Below are positions 1 to 11,358 of a stretch of DNA of 64,000 bases, piece by piece. This DNA is from Pocillopora verrucosa. Taxonomy: Eukaryota > Cnidaria > Anthozoa > Scleractinia > Pocilloporidae. The stretch covers positions 13,316,743 through 13,380,742 of the forward strand of contig NC_089316.1 in the NCBI RefSeq assembly GCF_036669915.1, written 5' to 3'. Both the position numbers and the translations under genes were made by a program. Position 1 is the first letter of the stretch. Each line of letters starts with the position of its first letter. The notes beneath the pieces are model-generated. The model had not been told where the DNA came from. It searched no databases and worked only from the letters and a program-made list of their open reading frames with translations.

Positions 1-1060
1 AATACATTTGAGACCTCGTGCTTTATAAGACATATGAGACCTCGTGCTTTATAATACATATGAGACCTCGTGCTTTATAAGACCTTTGACTCATCGTGCT
101 TTATAATACATTTAAGACATCGTGCTTTATAATACATATGAGACATCGTGCTTTATAAGACATATAAGACATCATGCTTTATAAGACATGAGACATCGTG
201 CTTTGTAAGACATTTGAGACATCATGCTTTATAAGACATATAAGACATCGTGCTTTATAAGACATTTGAGACATCTTGCTTTATAAGACATAAGACATCG
301 TGCTTTATAAGACATTTGAGACATCGTGCTTTATAAGACATATAAGACATCGTGCTTTATAAGATCTTTGAGACATCGTGCTTTTTAAGACCTTTGAGAC
401 ATCGTGGATTTTAAAACTTGTGGGACATCGTGCATTTTACGACTTCTGGGACATCGTGCTTTTTAAGACACTCGAGTCATCGTGCTTTTTTAGCTCATTT
501 AAGACATCGTGCTTTTTGAGACCTTTGACACATCGTGCTTTTTAAGACCTTTGACACATCGTGCTTTTTATGACATTCGAGACATCGTGCTTTTTAAGAC
601 ACTTGAGATGTGCTTTTTAAGACATTTGAGACATCGTGCTTTATAAGACATTTGTCACATCGTGCTTTATAAGACAGCACATCGTTCATTTTACGACGTT
701 TGAGACATCGTGCTTTTTAAGACATTTAAGACATCGTGCTTTTTAAGACACTTGAGTCATCGTGCTTTTTAGCTCAATTAAGACATCGTGCTTTTTGAGA
801 CCTTTGACACATCGTGCTTTTTAAGACCTTTGACACATCGTGCTTTTTAAGACCTTTGACACATCGTGCTTTTTATGACATTTGAGACATCGTGCTTTAT
901 AAGACATTTGTCACATCGTGCTTTGTAAGACATATAGCACATCGTGCATTTTACGACGTTTGAGACATCGTGCTTTTTAAGACATTTGAGACAACGTGCC
1001 TTTCAAGTCATTTAAGACAGCGTGCTTTGTAAGACAATTGATACATCGCGCATTTTAAGA
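1..1060. repeat. Satellite array, about 26-bp unit
   Basis: Around forty imperfect copies of a 26-bp unit built on the core GACATCGTGCTTTATAAGA fill the first kilobase, running in from before the window. Two subtypes alternate: TTTATAAGAC copies dominate up to about 370 and again near 630-680 and 890, while TTTTTAAGAC copies are common elsewhere. A few copies read GCATTTTACGAC, which resembles the core of the 24-bp array at 4.7-5.5 kb. Copies are in head-to-tail orientation and diverge mainly by substitutions and short deletions. No coding function is seen. Confidence 0.95.
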
Positions 1061-1876
1061 CATTTGAAAGCTCACATTTTTAAAAAAATTATTGAGAGCT
1101 CGTGCTTTGTAAGGTGTCGGGATATCCCTGGTGTATATGAGGATGCTGTAATGTTCTGGTTTAAAAATTGACAATAGAATCGACAAGCGCGCCCCATACT
1201 TAACACTCTTAACACTCTTTATGACGATAGCAAAATCTTTGGAGTGTTTGGTGGTATGAGATAACAGCTTGCATTCCTTTTCGGCGCTCTCAATAGTCAT
1301 TAACGTTGTTACTAATTTCCCCCGGGATCTAACCACGATAATTACATAATTACTTTTCAATTAAACGCACTCCCTCATTTGGAATTTTTAATTTTTTACA
1401 CAATAAAGATCACTCATTTTTCGCTTAAGAATAAGTATTATGTAAACCTTTGACTTACGCTTACTGTGGATATCTGTATCGATAGGAGGCCGCAGACAAA
1501 GGAAAACAACGTGAGCGTGAGGTAAGTAGATAAGAGCAGGTACCTGGTAGATTTGAAGAGTCTTAATCGTTTGTGTTTTCGCATGAAAACAGCGACAATA
1601 AGTGTAATTTGCATCTCCAATTTGATATGATACCGCAAACGAAGGTTATGAAAGCAAAGTTCTGAAAATACCCTGCAGAATGCTTATAATGATCGCTGAT
1701 TTAAATAAATTTGAGATTAGATTTCCCGTGACAACTTTTTCTAAGCGTAACGGTAGAAAGATAGCTCTGCATAAAATTTCCCTTACTAAACATTTCAAGG
1801 CTAGGCAACTGAAACACTTAGATCTATTGCAAGCCAACCATAGATGAATACATAATTCTTACAAAAATGTTCATAG
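1061..1876. other. No supported gene
   Basis: AT-rich sequence after the satellite array. It contains short open frames on the minus strand, the longest about 100 codons (1055-1360). None has a recognisable domain, signal peptide or splice context that I can support. Confidence 0.5.
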
Positions 1877-3281
1877 GCAGAGGAGGAAGAAGGAGACCTT
1901 GATGTCACCGAACCAGACAGTGAATGGGTAATTGCTTTTGCACTAATATTCACAGCCACTTTGGACACTTTCTATGTCAGGTGCATACCCTGTATTGATC
2001 TAAAATACCTTTTCTATATATAATAAAAATTGGCTTTGAATGATGCACGACCAGTTCAGGGCGTGAAATTGCGCCTAATACATGCGGCAATGCGCCTAAA
2101 TTTTTCACTTTGGCGACCAAATCCTGAAAGTTAGTCGCCAAATTGGCGACTAGAACGTTTCATCATAACCTTACCAAGAGATATAGTGAATTAAAAAGAT
2201 TTGCAAAGATAAATCGGCGGAAAACTTCCTCGTTAAGTTTGTTTCCGAAACGTAGCACATGCATCTCGATGGATAACTAGACGCCATCTTGGATTTAGAT
2301 GAGCCTGAACGTTGTATATCATCCATCCTAGTGTCCACTTTGTAGCACGTTAATTTTTGAGGGTCTTTCTAGCACGCTGACAGCGTAAAGAAAGATTTTG
2401 TTTGTCTTTGAAAATGGCGACCAACTTTTTTTGAATTGGCTACCACTTTGAAGAATTTAGGAGCCAAGTGGCTATCAGAAAAAAAAGTTAATTTCACGCC
2501 CTGCCAGTTGCTAAATAATAGAGAGTAGATATAATCTACCAATTCCTTGCCTATTGAATCTTGATCATCTGGTTCTATCAACAGAGTTGATATGGCAAAT
2601 TGATCACAGTAAGGGGAATGTAAAGTCATAACTAAACCCTTAATTCAACAGTCTGGACCTTTTAGAGCATAGCTAAAATTACACGACTAAATTGATTTAA
2701 TAGTACTTTTGAACTTTGCTTGCGTCGGGCAAAAATACAACGAAAGTTTAGTTTTACTTCACACGTGAAGCTGAGGGGAAAAGGACTGTCTTTCCTTGGA
2801 GCTTGCTGGAGAGGACGGCTGTTAACTTTGAACAATATTAAATCCTAGGTTCGTCAAAAAAGAATCCAGGCGCTGACCCGCAATGAGGTTAGATGTATTT
2901 ATATCTTTTAAAAACTGATGGTTAAATTGATGGAATTACGAACATTTAAATACACCTTTGATCAGGAAAACATTGGACCTCCTAGATAGTTTTACTTGAA
3001 TTAGTTAATTCATTGGCGTCAACGTGACCATCATATCTCTCATTATGCTTATATTCCAACAGCTGCCGGCGGGACCCGCAACAAATTTTGATGAAGTAAG
3101 TATAATTGTCTATGACTCTGGAGAGAATTATAGACACTTCATTTTAGAGAGATTTAATTTTTTTTATGTTATTATTGTTTTTCATATTATTTTTAAATGT
3201 GTTCAGCATATTCTAAATACATGCTGCCACATTTAGGGAGAGGCATATGGCATTCAAGATGACAGCGATGATAGTGGAACG
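1877..3281 (+). CDS. Three small acidic in-phase exons of an unidentified gene (partial)
   Basis: Three short candidate exons lie on the plus strand. They are 1877-1927 (17 codons, AEEEEGDLDVTEPDSEW), 3063-3095 (11 codons, LPAGPATNFDE) and 3237-3281 (15 codons, GEAYGIQDDSDDSGT). Each is preceded by a pyrimidine/AG acceptor and followed by GTAATT, GTAAGT or GTAAGA. All have lengths divisible by three, phase 0 at both ends and no internal stop, and all are strongly acidic. This suggests a run of symmetric exons coding for an acidic, probably disordered linker. No start or stop exon was found, so the rest of the gene may lie outside the window or the exons may be fortuitous. Function is unknown. 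Confidence 0.35.
2051..2512. repeat. Fold-back (inverted) repeat element
   Basis: The left end, starting near CCAGTTCAGGGCGTGAAATT, is answered by its imperfect reverse complement AATTTCACGCCCTGCCAGTTG near 2490-2511. Inside, GGCGAC/GTCGCC motifs repeat on both arms. It looks like a non-autonomous fold-back or MITE-like element. No transposase is encoded. Confidence 0.6.
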
Positions 3282-4370
3282 GTAAGATGTGTTTGCATAG
3301 TATAAATCTCGATCTCAATGATAGTGGAACGGTAAGAAGTGTTCGCATGATACAAAAAATCAATGTTAATTCCAAATTTTCAGTTTCGTTGCATTTGGAA
3401 GTTTTGGGTTTTTTCTCTTTAGCTCCAATAGTTTTGTTTTGATATTTTTGTTTTTAGATCGATCATGTTCATTTTTTGTTTGTTTGTTTTTTCTGGTTTT
3501 TCAGCATGGTGGTTTAACCCCTTTGATTTTCCGATAGTACTAAGTCGTTAGGTTTTAAGTAGTACTTCCATAGCATTCGCTTTAAACAAGTGATTTACAA
3601 AAAGAAACACGTGGTGGCCAGCACCATTTCAACGAGGTACAGAAGCGATTAGGGATGAGAACACAATGGGGTACTTGAAACCAAGGCACGAACGGTGCCG
3701 ACTTCATGGGGTTTGTCCTGAACGATTATTACCGTAAGTTTGGGGATTTGATTCAGAATTGAAATCTCGTACTCTGCTTTTGTTCGCAGGTGACTTTCAG
3801 AACAGAATAAGAACAGTCCAAGAAAAGAAAACAGTCCAAGAAAAGTCGTTTTTTCAAATTTATTCTTTGTTGTAGTTATTAAAAACGTAAAGAAAATGAA
3901 ATTTGTTATCTCTTTCTCTATGACCTAATAATTAAATTACATCCACTTTAAGTAAACAGGTGTTGGGTGCGTGATAAGACGAGCCGAAAAAAGTGTTTCG
4001 TGTCTCAGAAATTCAGTGATGATGGCCAAACCCAGTTGATACCCTACCCCCTAACAATATAGGCAATCTTCAAATTATTTCCCATTGTTCATTATTTCCT
4101 GGCACTCTAAGTGTAAGATTCCTAAATCAATTCATTGACCTCAAATTATCATGTTTTAGACCGCCTTAACTCTCTTCCTGAGGTCTTAAATACTAGGGTT
4201 ACAAGTAACTGAATGCGGTGAATTTTAAAAACACTTAACTGACATATTTTAATTGCCACCCTTGACTTAATTTAATTGCCACCCAAGAAAGTTTGCAATC
4301 TTAAATCCAACGACAATCCCTCAGTTGTTTTCTCTCAGCAACTTACATCCAGAACCCTTTACATTCGGCA
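3282..4370. other. No supported gene
   Basis: This holds a short duplicated copy (about 3315-3350) of the end of the upstream candidate exon and its donor site (GATAGTGGAACG followed by GTAAGA). The rest is AT-rich unique sequence. An open stretch of about 45 codons near 3595-3735 ends at a GTAAGT but cannot be joined in phase to the exons upstream. Confidence 0.5.
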
Positions 4371-4539
4371 TTTTAAGAGTAATTCAAACTCGTGAATCTG
4401 AAGGCCTTTTTGTTGTCGTGCATTCTACCAGATGCTTCTTAAGGCGTACATTTTACTAACAATCTACGGTTGTGCATTTTACAAAAACGAAACTGCCGCA
4501 CTTTGCAAGCACTTAGTAGTCGCACTCTAAAAAAACCTA

Positions 4540-4715
4540 GTCGATCTTTACATGTACCGAACCTAACGTTTCTATTAAGTACATGTAAAGATCGACGTTT
4601 GAATCAATTAGGATCGGCAGATTTGTATAGACGTTTGAATCAACTGCCGCTCTTAATTATTCGAGTCGACCCAAATTGCAATTAGGTTCGGTACATGTAA
4701 AGATCGACGTTTGAA
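4540..4715. repeat. Inverted repeat with perfect 27-bp arms
   Basis: The 27 bases at 4540-4566 are the exact reverse complement of 4682-4708. A further direct copy of the right-arm sequence (TACATGTAAAGATCGACG) lies inside at about 4579-4602. The structure sits at the entry to the 24-bp satellite array. It may be a small fold-back element or a hairpin formed by recombination within the array. Confidence 0.85.
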
Positions 4716-5540
4716 CGAGGCCTTAACGGGCGAATTTTACGAACACGTAGCAGTCGCAATTTAAGCACATTTAAAAGTCGCAGTTTACGAACATTTAACG
4801 GGCGTATTTTACGAAATTTAGTCGCATTTTACAAATATTTAACGGTCGCATTTTACGAACATTTTAGTCGCATTTTAAGAACATTTAACGTATTTTTACG
4901 AACATTTAACTATTGTATTTTACGAACATTTAACTGTCGCATTTTACGAACATTTAACGGTCGCATTTTACGAACATTTAGTCGCATTTTACGAACTTTT
5001 AACCGTCGCATTTTATAAACATTTAAAGGGCGTATATTTACGAACATTTCACAGCTGCATTTTACGAACATTTAAAGGTCGCATTTTACGAACATTAACG
5101 TATTTTTACGAACATTTAGCGTATTTTTACGGACATTTAAGAGTCGCATTTTATGAACATTTAACGTATTTTTACGAACATTTAAGAGTCGCATTTTACG
5201 AACATTTAACAGTCACATTTTACGAACATTTAACAGTCGCATTTTAGGAATATTTTACGTATTTTTACGAACATTTAAGAGTCGCATTTTAGGAATATTT
5301 TACGTATTTTTACGAACATTTAAGAGTCGCATTTTACAAATATTTAACGGTCGCATTTTACGAACATTTTAGTCGCATTTTACGAGCATTTAACGTATTT
5401 TTACGAACATTTAACTGTCGCATTTACTAACATTTAACAGTCGCATTTTACGAACATTTAGTCGCATTTTACGAACATTTAACAGTCGCATTTTACGAAC
5501 ATTTAACGGGCGCTTTTTACGAACTTTGAGGTCGTACATT
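4716..5540. repeat. Satellite array, about 24-bp unit
   Basis: About 33 copies of a 24-bp unit with core GTCGCATTTTACGAACATTT, often with AACG or AACAG at the join. Shortened copies of about 21 bp (TATTTTTACGAACATTTAAC) are interspersed, mostly in the middle of the array. Degenerate forerunners (GTGCATTTTAC, GTCGCACTCTAA) can be followed upstream to about 4390. No reading frame persists through it. Confidence 0.95.
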
Positions 5541-6004
5541 TTAAAAGCATTTATTACATAAGGCCATTCATTTTATCATTATTACATAAGGGTTGTTTAC
5601 TGGTACTGTTTTATATAAGCCGTTTTTTCGTAAATTTAAATGGCTCTGTTTCATAGCGCCTTCGGCCCAGATACTGATATTGATCCTGTATATGTATGTA
5701 TATCGACCAAGTCGGCCTTCGCCTCTTCCGTTTTTGTCCTATTTATGTCTTAGGATTAAACATGATATCCCCGAGACAACGTCATACCAGGTTTAATTAG
5801 GAAAAAGCCCCTTGCGAAAAAACCATGCGAAGATGATTCCAGAAGCCTTTGGATTCCAATTAAATTTTGACAGCCGGGTGGTTCATTAGTGATTATCTTA
5901 CGGTGTAGATAATTCTATAGGAGAAGTTGAGCCCTAAATTTCAGACTTAAGAGGGCCATACGCTGCTGCAATAAAAGCCAAATTTAGGTCAAGATACTAC
6001 TCAC

Positions 6005-6065
6005 TTTTAGCCATCAGGACCAGGCCAAATGCACAGGAGACAAACACGAAAATCTTCCAATGCAT
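6005..6065 (-). pseudogene. Orphan signal-peptide exon of the cysteine-rich family
   Basis: The exon codes for MHWKIFVFVSCAFGLVLMAK and ends in a canonical donor (A|GTGAGT) in phase 1. Its sequence, length (61 versus 64 nt) and phase match the first exon of the two-exon gene at 10.07-11.36 kb, including the A-AAA|GT junction. No cysteine-rich second exon was found downstream on the minus strand before the satellite at 5.5 kb. It is therefore best read as a fragment of a duplicated gene whose second exon has been lost. A distant partner beyond the left edge cannot be excluded. Confidence 0.6.
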
Positions 6066-6642
6066 TATGATCTTCACACAGTTCTTGTACTTGAATTCGT
6101 ACTATGAAGAAATATAAAGTTAATTAAAGTTAATGCCTGCTCCCGAGGGAAACATTGAAGGAAAAAAAATTATTAGAACTACTTAAAAGGGTTTTTTTTT
6201 ATACATATGGAGAACACAGAATAAACAAGCAAAAACTGAACGTTAATAAAATTTCACATTTAGTTCTTGTAACACTGGACAAGTACCACAAGTTTATTTC
6301 CTGATACGAATTTTCGTAGTCCTTCTGCTCTCCTGGTTTTTTCGATTTCATCTCTCGATGAGGTAGCATAGCGCTCCTATTTAGTCTCAGGCTACTCAAT
6401 TGTGTTTTCAAGAGCTATCGGGGAGCTGGGATAGAGGCTTCGCAAAATCCCTCAAACCAACGAGACCACTGCTCTGTGTGGGAATGTGGAAATGACCGCA
6501 GATGTCCCGAAGATACAAAGAGAAAAAAAGAATTTGGTAAGCTTTTCGGGCTGGCACTCGAAAGTTCTTTTACAAAAATTACTCCCAAAGGGGGTAAGTT
6601 TCTAAAGAACTGTGATGTTGCGTAGGTAGGAGAAGCACAACA
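6066..6642. other. No supported gene
   Basis: Probable upstream flank of the orphan exon. A 70-codon minus-strand open frame at 6199-6411 shows no domain or exon context. Confidence 0.45.
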
Positions 6643-6833
6643 AGGTAATTCAGTAATATCAAATGAGTTGATAACGTAAATTAGCCACCGTAAAGACTTT
6701 CAAAGCTGACGTTTCGAGCGTTAACCCTTCGTCAATAGCTCTGACGAAGGGCTAACGCTCGAAATGTCAGCTTTTAAACTCTTCACGATGGCCAATTTCC
6801 GTTATCAACTCATTTGATATTACTAAATTACCC
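6643..6833. mobile_element. Fold-back MITE-like element
   Basis: The two halves are near-complete reverse complements of each other. The left arm begins AGGTAATTCAGTAATATCAA and the right arm ends in its imperfect complement TTACTAAATTACCCT. The centre has matching GACGAAGGG / CCCTTCGTC arms. The element is about 190 bp with no coding capacity, so it is presumably mobilised in trans. Confidence 0.8.
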
Positions 6834-9800
6834 TATTTTCTCCTAAGGGTTGCTTTTTGAACATTCTACTCTTTGGAAAAAGCATCTTTTGCCACCCTTG
6901 CAGCTCACATAATAAAAAAATTCCCTCCCCCTCATGTAAATGTACTGCTAAGGATACAACAACTTCCACATCATTGTGGCTGTTTCTCACTTGTTATCAC
7001 TATACAGAGTACGCCAGGTGAAGCCTAATCGAAGTTTTTCCTACCATCAGCGACGTATGAGGTGTTAGTCCTTTTTATTTCGAGTAGTAGCGTTTACCAG
7101 CGCTTCCTTCGTGTCTCGGGATTCTCTATCAAGCAACAGGATGCCAAAATAATGATAAGCAGCTAAGCTTTCGCTTGTTTAAAACGCACTTTTCTTACCG
7201 AAATCCATAGATTTTGATCTGTTAACCAGTCAGGGCCATTCCCGAGAGATATGCTGGAAAGAATTAGATGATGCTAATAAACGAATCCTTATGTCATGAA
7301 CACAATCGTCTTACTATGAGAAAAGCCTTTTGAAATAAAAGAAAAAATATTTCCCCTCAGCTTTTTCTTTTATCAGACTCCGTGACTCAATGCTTTTGGA
7401 GAATTTCTTTGGTTTTGGAATTACTTCGCTCTATGGTCCTCAAAACTCGTACCACTTTCTCAGCCGATCAGATTCCTTACTTAAACCTATCACAACTAGC
7501 TCTCCCGCATTTTCCCGCACTTTGGACATTTTGCTTGATTTTGCTTAGAGTTCTCATTGGCTTTTCAATGTACTTTCCTTTCTTCTGATTGGCCGTTGTA
7601 ATTACTTTGGTTTTAATTTACGACACTCAATCGAAAAGCGATCTATTTACTAACAGATTTACAAGAATGTCAAAGGAATACCAAAATCGTATTTACATTT
7701 AGTCAAGCCCTCCTGCCCTTCACTCGACTCTCCCTCAGTCTGTTGTAGAGTTTGCACAACAATGTCGGAACCAGTCACTATTTACGCACGGGTCGGGCGG
7801 GTGAGGGGAAACATGAAGAATCAAGGGTTTAATGATTGTAGATATATAAAAATCATATATGTGCACTGCGGTGAAGAAATGAGTGTAAGAGATCCTGGCA
7901 GCTATAAACATTACTGAGCTAGTAGGTTTTTTTTTCGTAGCAAAGGGGCGGGATTTCTTCTCATATTTAATAAAAAAAATAACAGAGCAAAGTGAATGCA
8001 AGACACTAGTCCACAAAATACACTGTTGCTGCCCCCGAACGCCCGAAGGAGTTCTGACGGAAAATACAACTGTTGTTACTTGCAAGAACGACAATTTATT
8101 CTTAAGATAACAACGTAGTCCACCTTTACATAGGGGATTGCCAGAGGATTAATTGGATAACTGAATGAATCACTGATCAAAACAAAAGCATGGAAAAGTA
8201 TGGCTACTCCAAAGGGAGGAACAGTTACTAAGTGGCATGAGCGGTCGCCAAGCAAATTGGTGACATCCGCTGGCAAAGCACTAGGCAACATTTCCAACCC
8301 TAACCCTAACCGCTGGAATGTAGTGGGTTCACATGGTCTGAAGCAATGTTACATAGTGCTTTCACATCCAATGATTTTACTTCGTATCGCTGTAGTAACT
8401 GGTTTTAATCTTGAAACCTATCAAACTGAAGCACATCCTTTCTCGCCGTATGAATCATGTGGATGCCAGTATCAAAATAAAGATGAAGAAAAACCTATGT
8501 ACCCCTAAATATTATAGGACAGCAGCCATTTCAGATTGGCAGGCGAAAGTAAGGGGACAGAGACGAAAATATAGGTGTTGGTTGGGATCTGTCAATTTTG
8601 CGTGATTTGTTTTCAGCTTTGGACAGAAACGAAAGTCTTTTTTTCCATTTTCATGGCGTTTTGAATACTCTCTTTGACTGCTGACAAATCCCCATCGTAT
8701 CCGCTGTTTGGTCGTTCTTATTCCCCCTTATACAAAGCCATGCGAGCAACCAGTGGCATCTTATTAGCCAAGCAAAATTCATACCTATGGTAGTAAGGGT
8801 TATCTTTATAGAGAGAAACACTGCTATTAAAAAGCATTTCCTCGATCATTTATTGTAAACTTCACCATAAAAGCAATATGATACACACAAAGTTAGAAAC
8901 GAGACAACTTTGAAATGTTTCGTAAAAGTTCGTTCTTGAGCTTTTATTGTATGATCCACACTCCTGAGGGAAATTCTGCTGAACAAAACAAGAACACATA
9001 TGTCATTAAGAAAAATAATTATGTTGACACATTTACGATGAGAAATGTGGCATCGCATAGTGAATGATTTCTGGCATAACCATAATTTTTTATAATCATA
9101 ATGTACATATTTCTTCTTAATCAAGTCTCGGGATTTCAACATTCCCAGTGCTAGGTTACATTATATTACATCAGGTTGATAACATACCCACAGAATGTAA
9201 AGTTTCTAGGGTGTAAAAAAATTGGAAACCTTTTATGGTACTTTACATAAGATATCTACCATGGAATGGGTTACGACCACTGCCATTGTTTCGGGCCTTT
9301 TTGAATCGGTCGAAGGCTTCAACTTCAGGTGACACCCGTTATGAGCAAGCGAACAATAAAGAAATAAAATAAAACAGAAAACCACAAAAATGACCATTTA
9401 TGAGTGATTGTATGATGCAATGGTTACGGAAAAAAGTAGCCGAGTACTGACAAATGGTCAAATCGGTGACATTACGAGGCCGCTCCTTCTCCAAAGAAGC
9501 TCACCCTTCTAGCCTTTATCAGATTCATTGCTAAAAATTACCAAGTAGAAAGCAGAAAGGCTGCAAAATTTTGAAAACCAGCCGTCATGACGTCTTCCCT
9601 AAGATGTGCAACGCGGAAAGTCTGGCAACAATTATTCTCAGTAGTAACCGCGTTTCAACTGAGAATGGTTGGTAACGTGTTATTTTGGCAACTTCAACCA
9701 GTTCAAAATAAACCCATATTATCGGCTATTAGACCTTTTCAAACATATATCTGATCTGTGTCTTATCTCGCTCTTCCGGACGGAGGGTAAGACGAGGAAA

Positions 9801-10066
9801 CACCGGCCATCCCACCCACAGAGAGATCAATGGTTTTTCCCTAGATTAGGCAAGCTTTGAGAATATTTCAATCTCGACAAACTTTCCCTCGGCAGCTCCT
9901 CCTCAACTTTCTCTTAGACCCTTACGGTCATTCTATTTCTGTGACGTTAACGTTGCGAATAGCATTTTATGACCGAAATGGAAGCATGAGGGAAATGCTT
10001 GAAGTCTGGGAACTGACCAAATTAAGATTGAGACTTACCCTTACTCCTTATCCGCTGTATGCAAAA
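6834..10066. other. Gene-poor stretch
   Basis: No gene could be supported in these 3.2 kb. Open frames of up to 119 codons (for example 7735-8094 on minus and 8200-8508 on plus) have no recognisable domains and no coherent splice context. A short TTAGGG-type run (CCCTAACCCTAACC) near 8298 is too short to be a telomeric tract. Confidence 0.5.
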
Positions 10067-11358
10067 TCAGTTATCAATTGGAAGAGATGCCTTACATCCC
10101 TTCCCCTTACAGATGTTAAAATGACAGTCATTTTTCACTAAGCTGCCCTTTTTGCATTTGGATTGTATCCCTTTAGCCGTTTTCTTTTTAATACAGCCTC
10201 GCATGAAGTAAGGCGTAGGGCCGAACATTTTCTTTCTCACGAAGCATACATTCTTTGGCTGGCAATCTTGCGTTGTTGAATCGTTATCACAATCCTCCAA
10301 GGTAGTGAAGCTTTCACAGTAGGGGCATTCTAGATCTGAATATAAGAAAAGAATGCCTCAGCTAGATACTCCGTTAATGAAAATTACTGGACGCCAATTG
10401 TTGCTTCAGATTTGAAGTTAATCTCGTTTTTTCCCACGGTCATAGTTAAAAGGTGAACGTCACTCCTGCCTTTCTCTCATACCCATCTTCCATTAATCAA
10501 CATTTGAAATCTAATTTTTGGGTCTGATAACACAGCGAAGCTATTTTACGCGTGACATCTCGTTAGTCCATTTAAGTATAACAAACGAGTTTTCATTAGG
10601 AAGTTTTTTAAAATTGCAGAAATGTCTCGCAATCGTTGAGGCGAGCTGAAAAGAAAAAGGTAGAAAACTTCTCGGGTTATTGTTTGAGTAGCGGTATGAA
10701 CTTCCAGTGCAGTATGATTTATTTTGCGGAATTCAGCGAGCGAACCAGTTTTATAGGCTTTTGAATCGAAGAATTGTGCATTTGGACACTTGAATGCCGT
10801 TCGATTGACGTGCTATTTTGTTACTGACTACGCTTTACACGGAGTAATTAAAGTCAGTAACCAACAATAAACCCGTATTTGTATCACCTCGTTGGGGAAA
10901 CCCAATTTCATTATTGAATTCATTTTGAAACGACGACTAAGGCCTACATTAAAAGGGTCATCCTGATCTTGTGCAGCTGTAATCAAACCCAAATTAGACA
11001 AAAGCTAAGTTACGCGCGCCTTTCCACTGGTTCTGAATTGTCATCTGTCCTGGATTGGGGGAAAGACGTTCTATATTATATGAAACAAAAGGATTCCGTG
11101 TTGCCGTGGGTCTATACGGTAATGAATCACAGAAGGCGTCAAAATGGTGTAAGAACAGAAGAGACACACTTGGCTGAGCCCCGTGTTCCTTTTTTTGGTT
11201 CGTACCTTATTTGATGTCATCTGTGATCTGTTACTGAGCAGACGTAGTTCAACATAGTATTCATTAAACTGGTTAAATTCTGGGTGTGACTTACTTTTAG
11301 CCGTTAGGACCACAGCAAAGGTGCAAGCGACAAACACGAAGATCGTCCTCTGCATCAT
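10067..11358 (-). CDS. Small secreted ten-cysteine protein, Ly6/uPAR-like (gene A)
   Basis: Two exons, 11295-11358 and 10067-10335, encode 110 residues. Exon 1 gives a signal peptide (MMQRTIFVFVACTFAVVLTA) and ends A|GTAAGT in phase 1. Exon 2 starts after TTCAG and restores the frame to give NLECPYC. The mature chain has ten cysteines: C-x2-C at its start, then single cysteines, then C-x3-C near the end, finishing KGKGCKASLPIDN. The count and spacing resemble the Ly6/uPAR three-finger fold, though the vertebrate CC...CN ending is absent. No GPI-type hydrophobic tail is present, so the product should be freely secreted. The internal ATG at 11358 was chosen because it directly heads the hydrophobic core. 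Function is unknown; relatives elsewhere include receptor ligands, regulators and venom peptides. Confidence 0.75.
11090..11240. repeat. Fold-back repeat within the gene A intron
   Basis: The motif AATCACAGAAGGCGTCAAAATG with GTAAGAACAG is mirrored by GTACCTTATTTGATGTCATCTGTGAT. A second copy of the same family, with clearer arms, lies at about 61560-61675. It is a non-coding MITE-like element in the single intron of the cysteine-rich gene. Confidence 0.5.

Noticed and set aside
1..1060. CRISPR-like array
   Set aside because: Repeats run head to tail with no unique spacers; it is a satellite in eukaryotic DNA.
3595..3735. Candidate fourth plus-strand exon near the acidic micro-exons
   Set aside because: Open and followed by GTAAGT, but its acceptor is poor and its phase does not fit phase 0 of the upstream exons.
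8298..8312. CCCTAACCCTAACC telomere-like motif
   Set aside because: Just over two repeat units; far too short to be an interstitial telomere.
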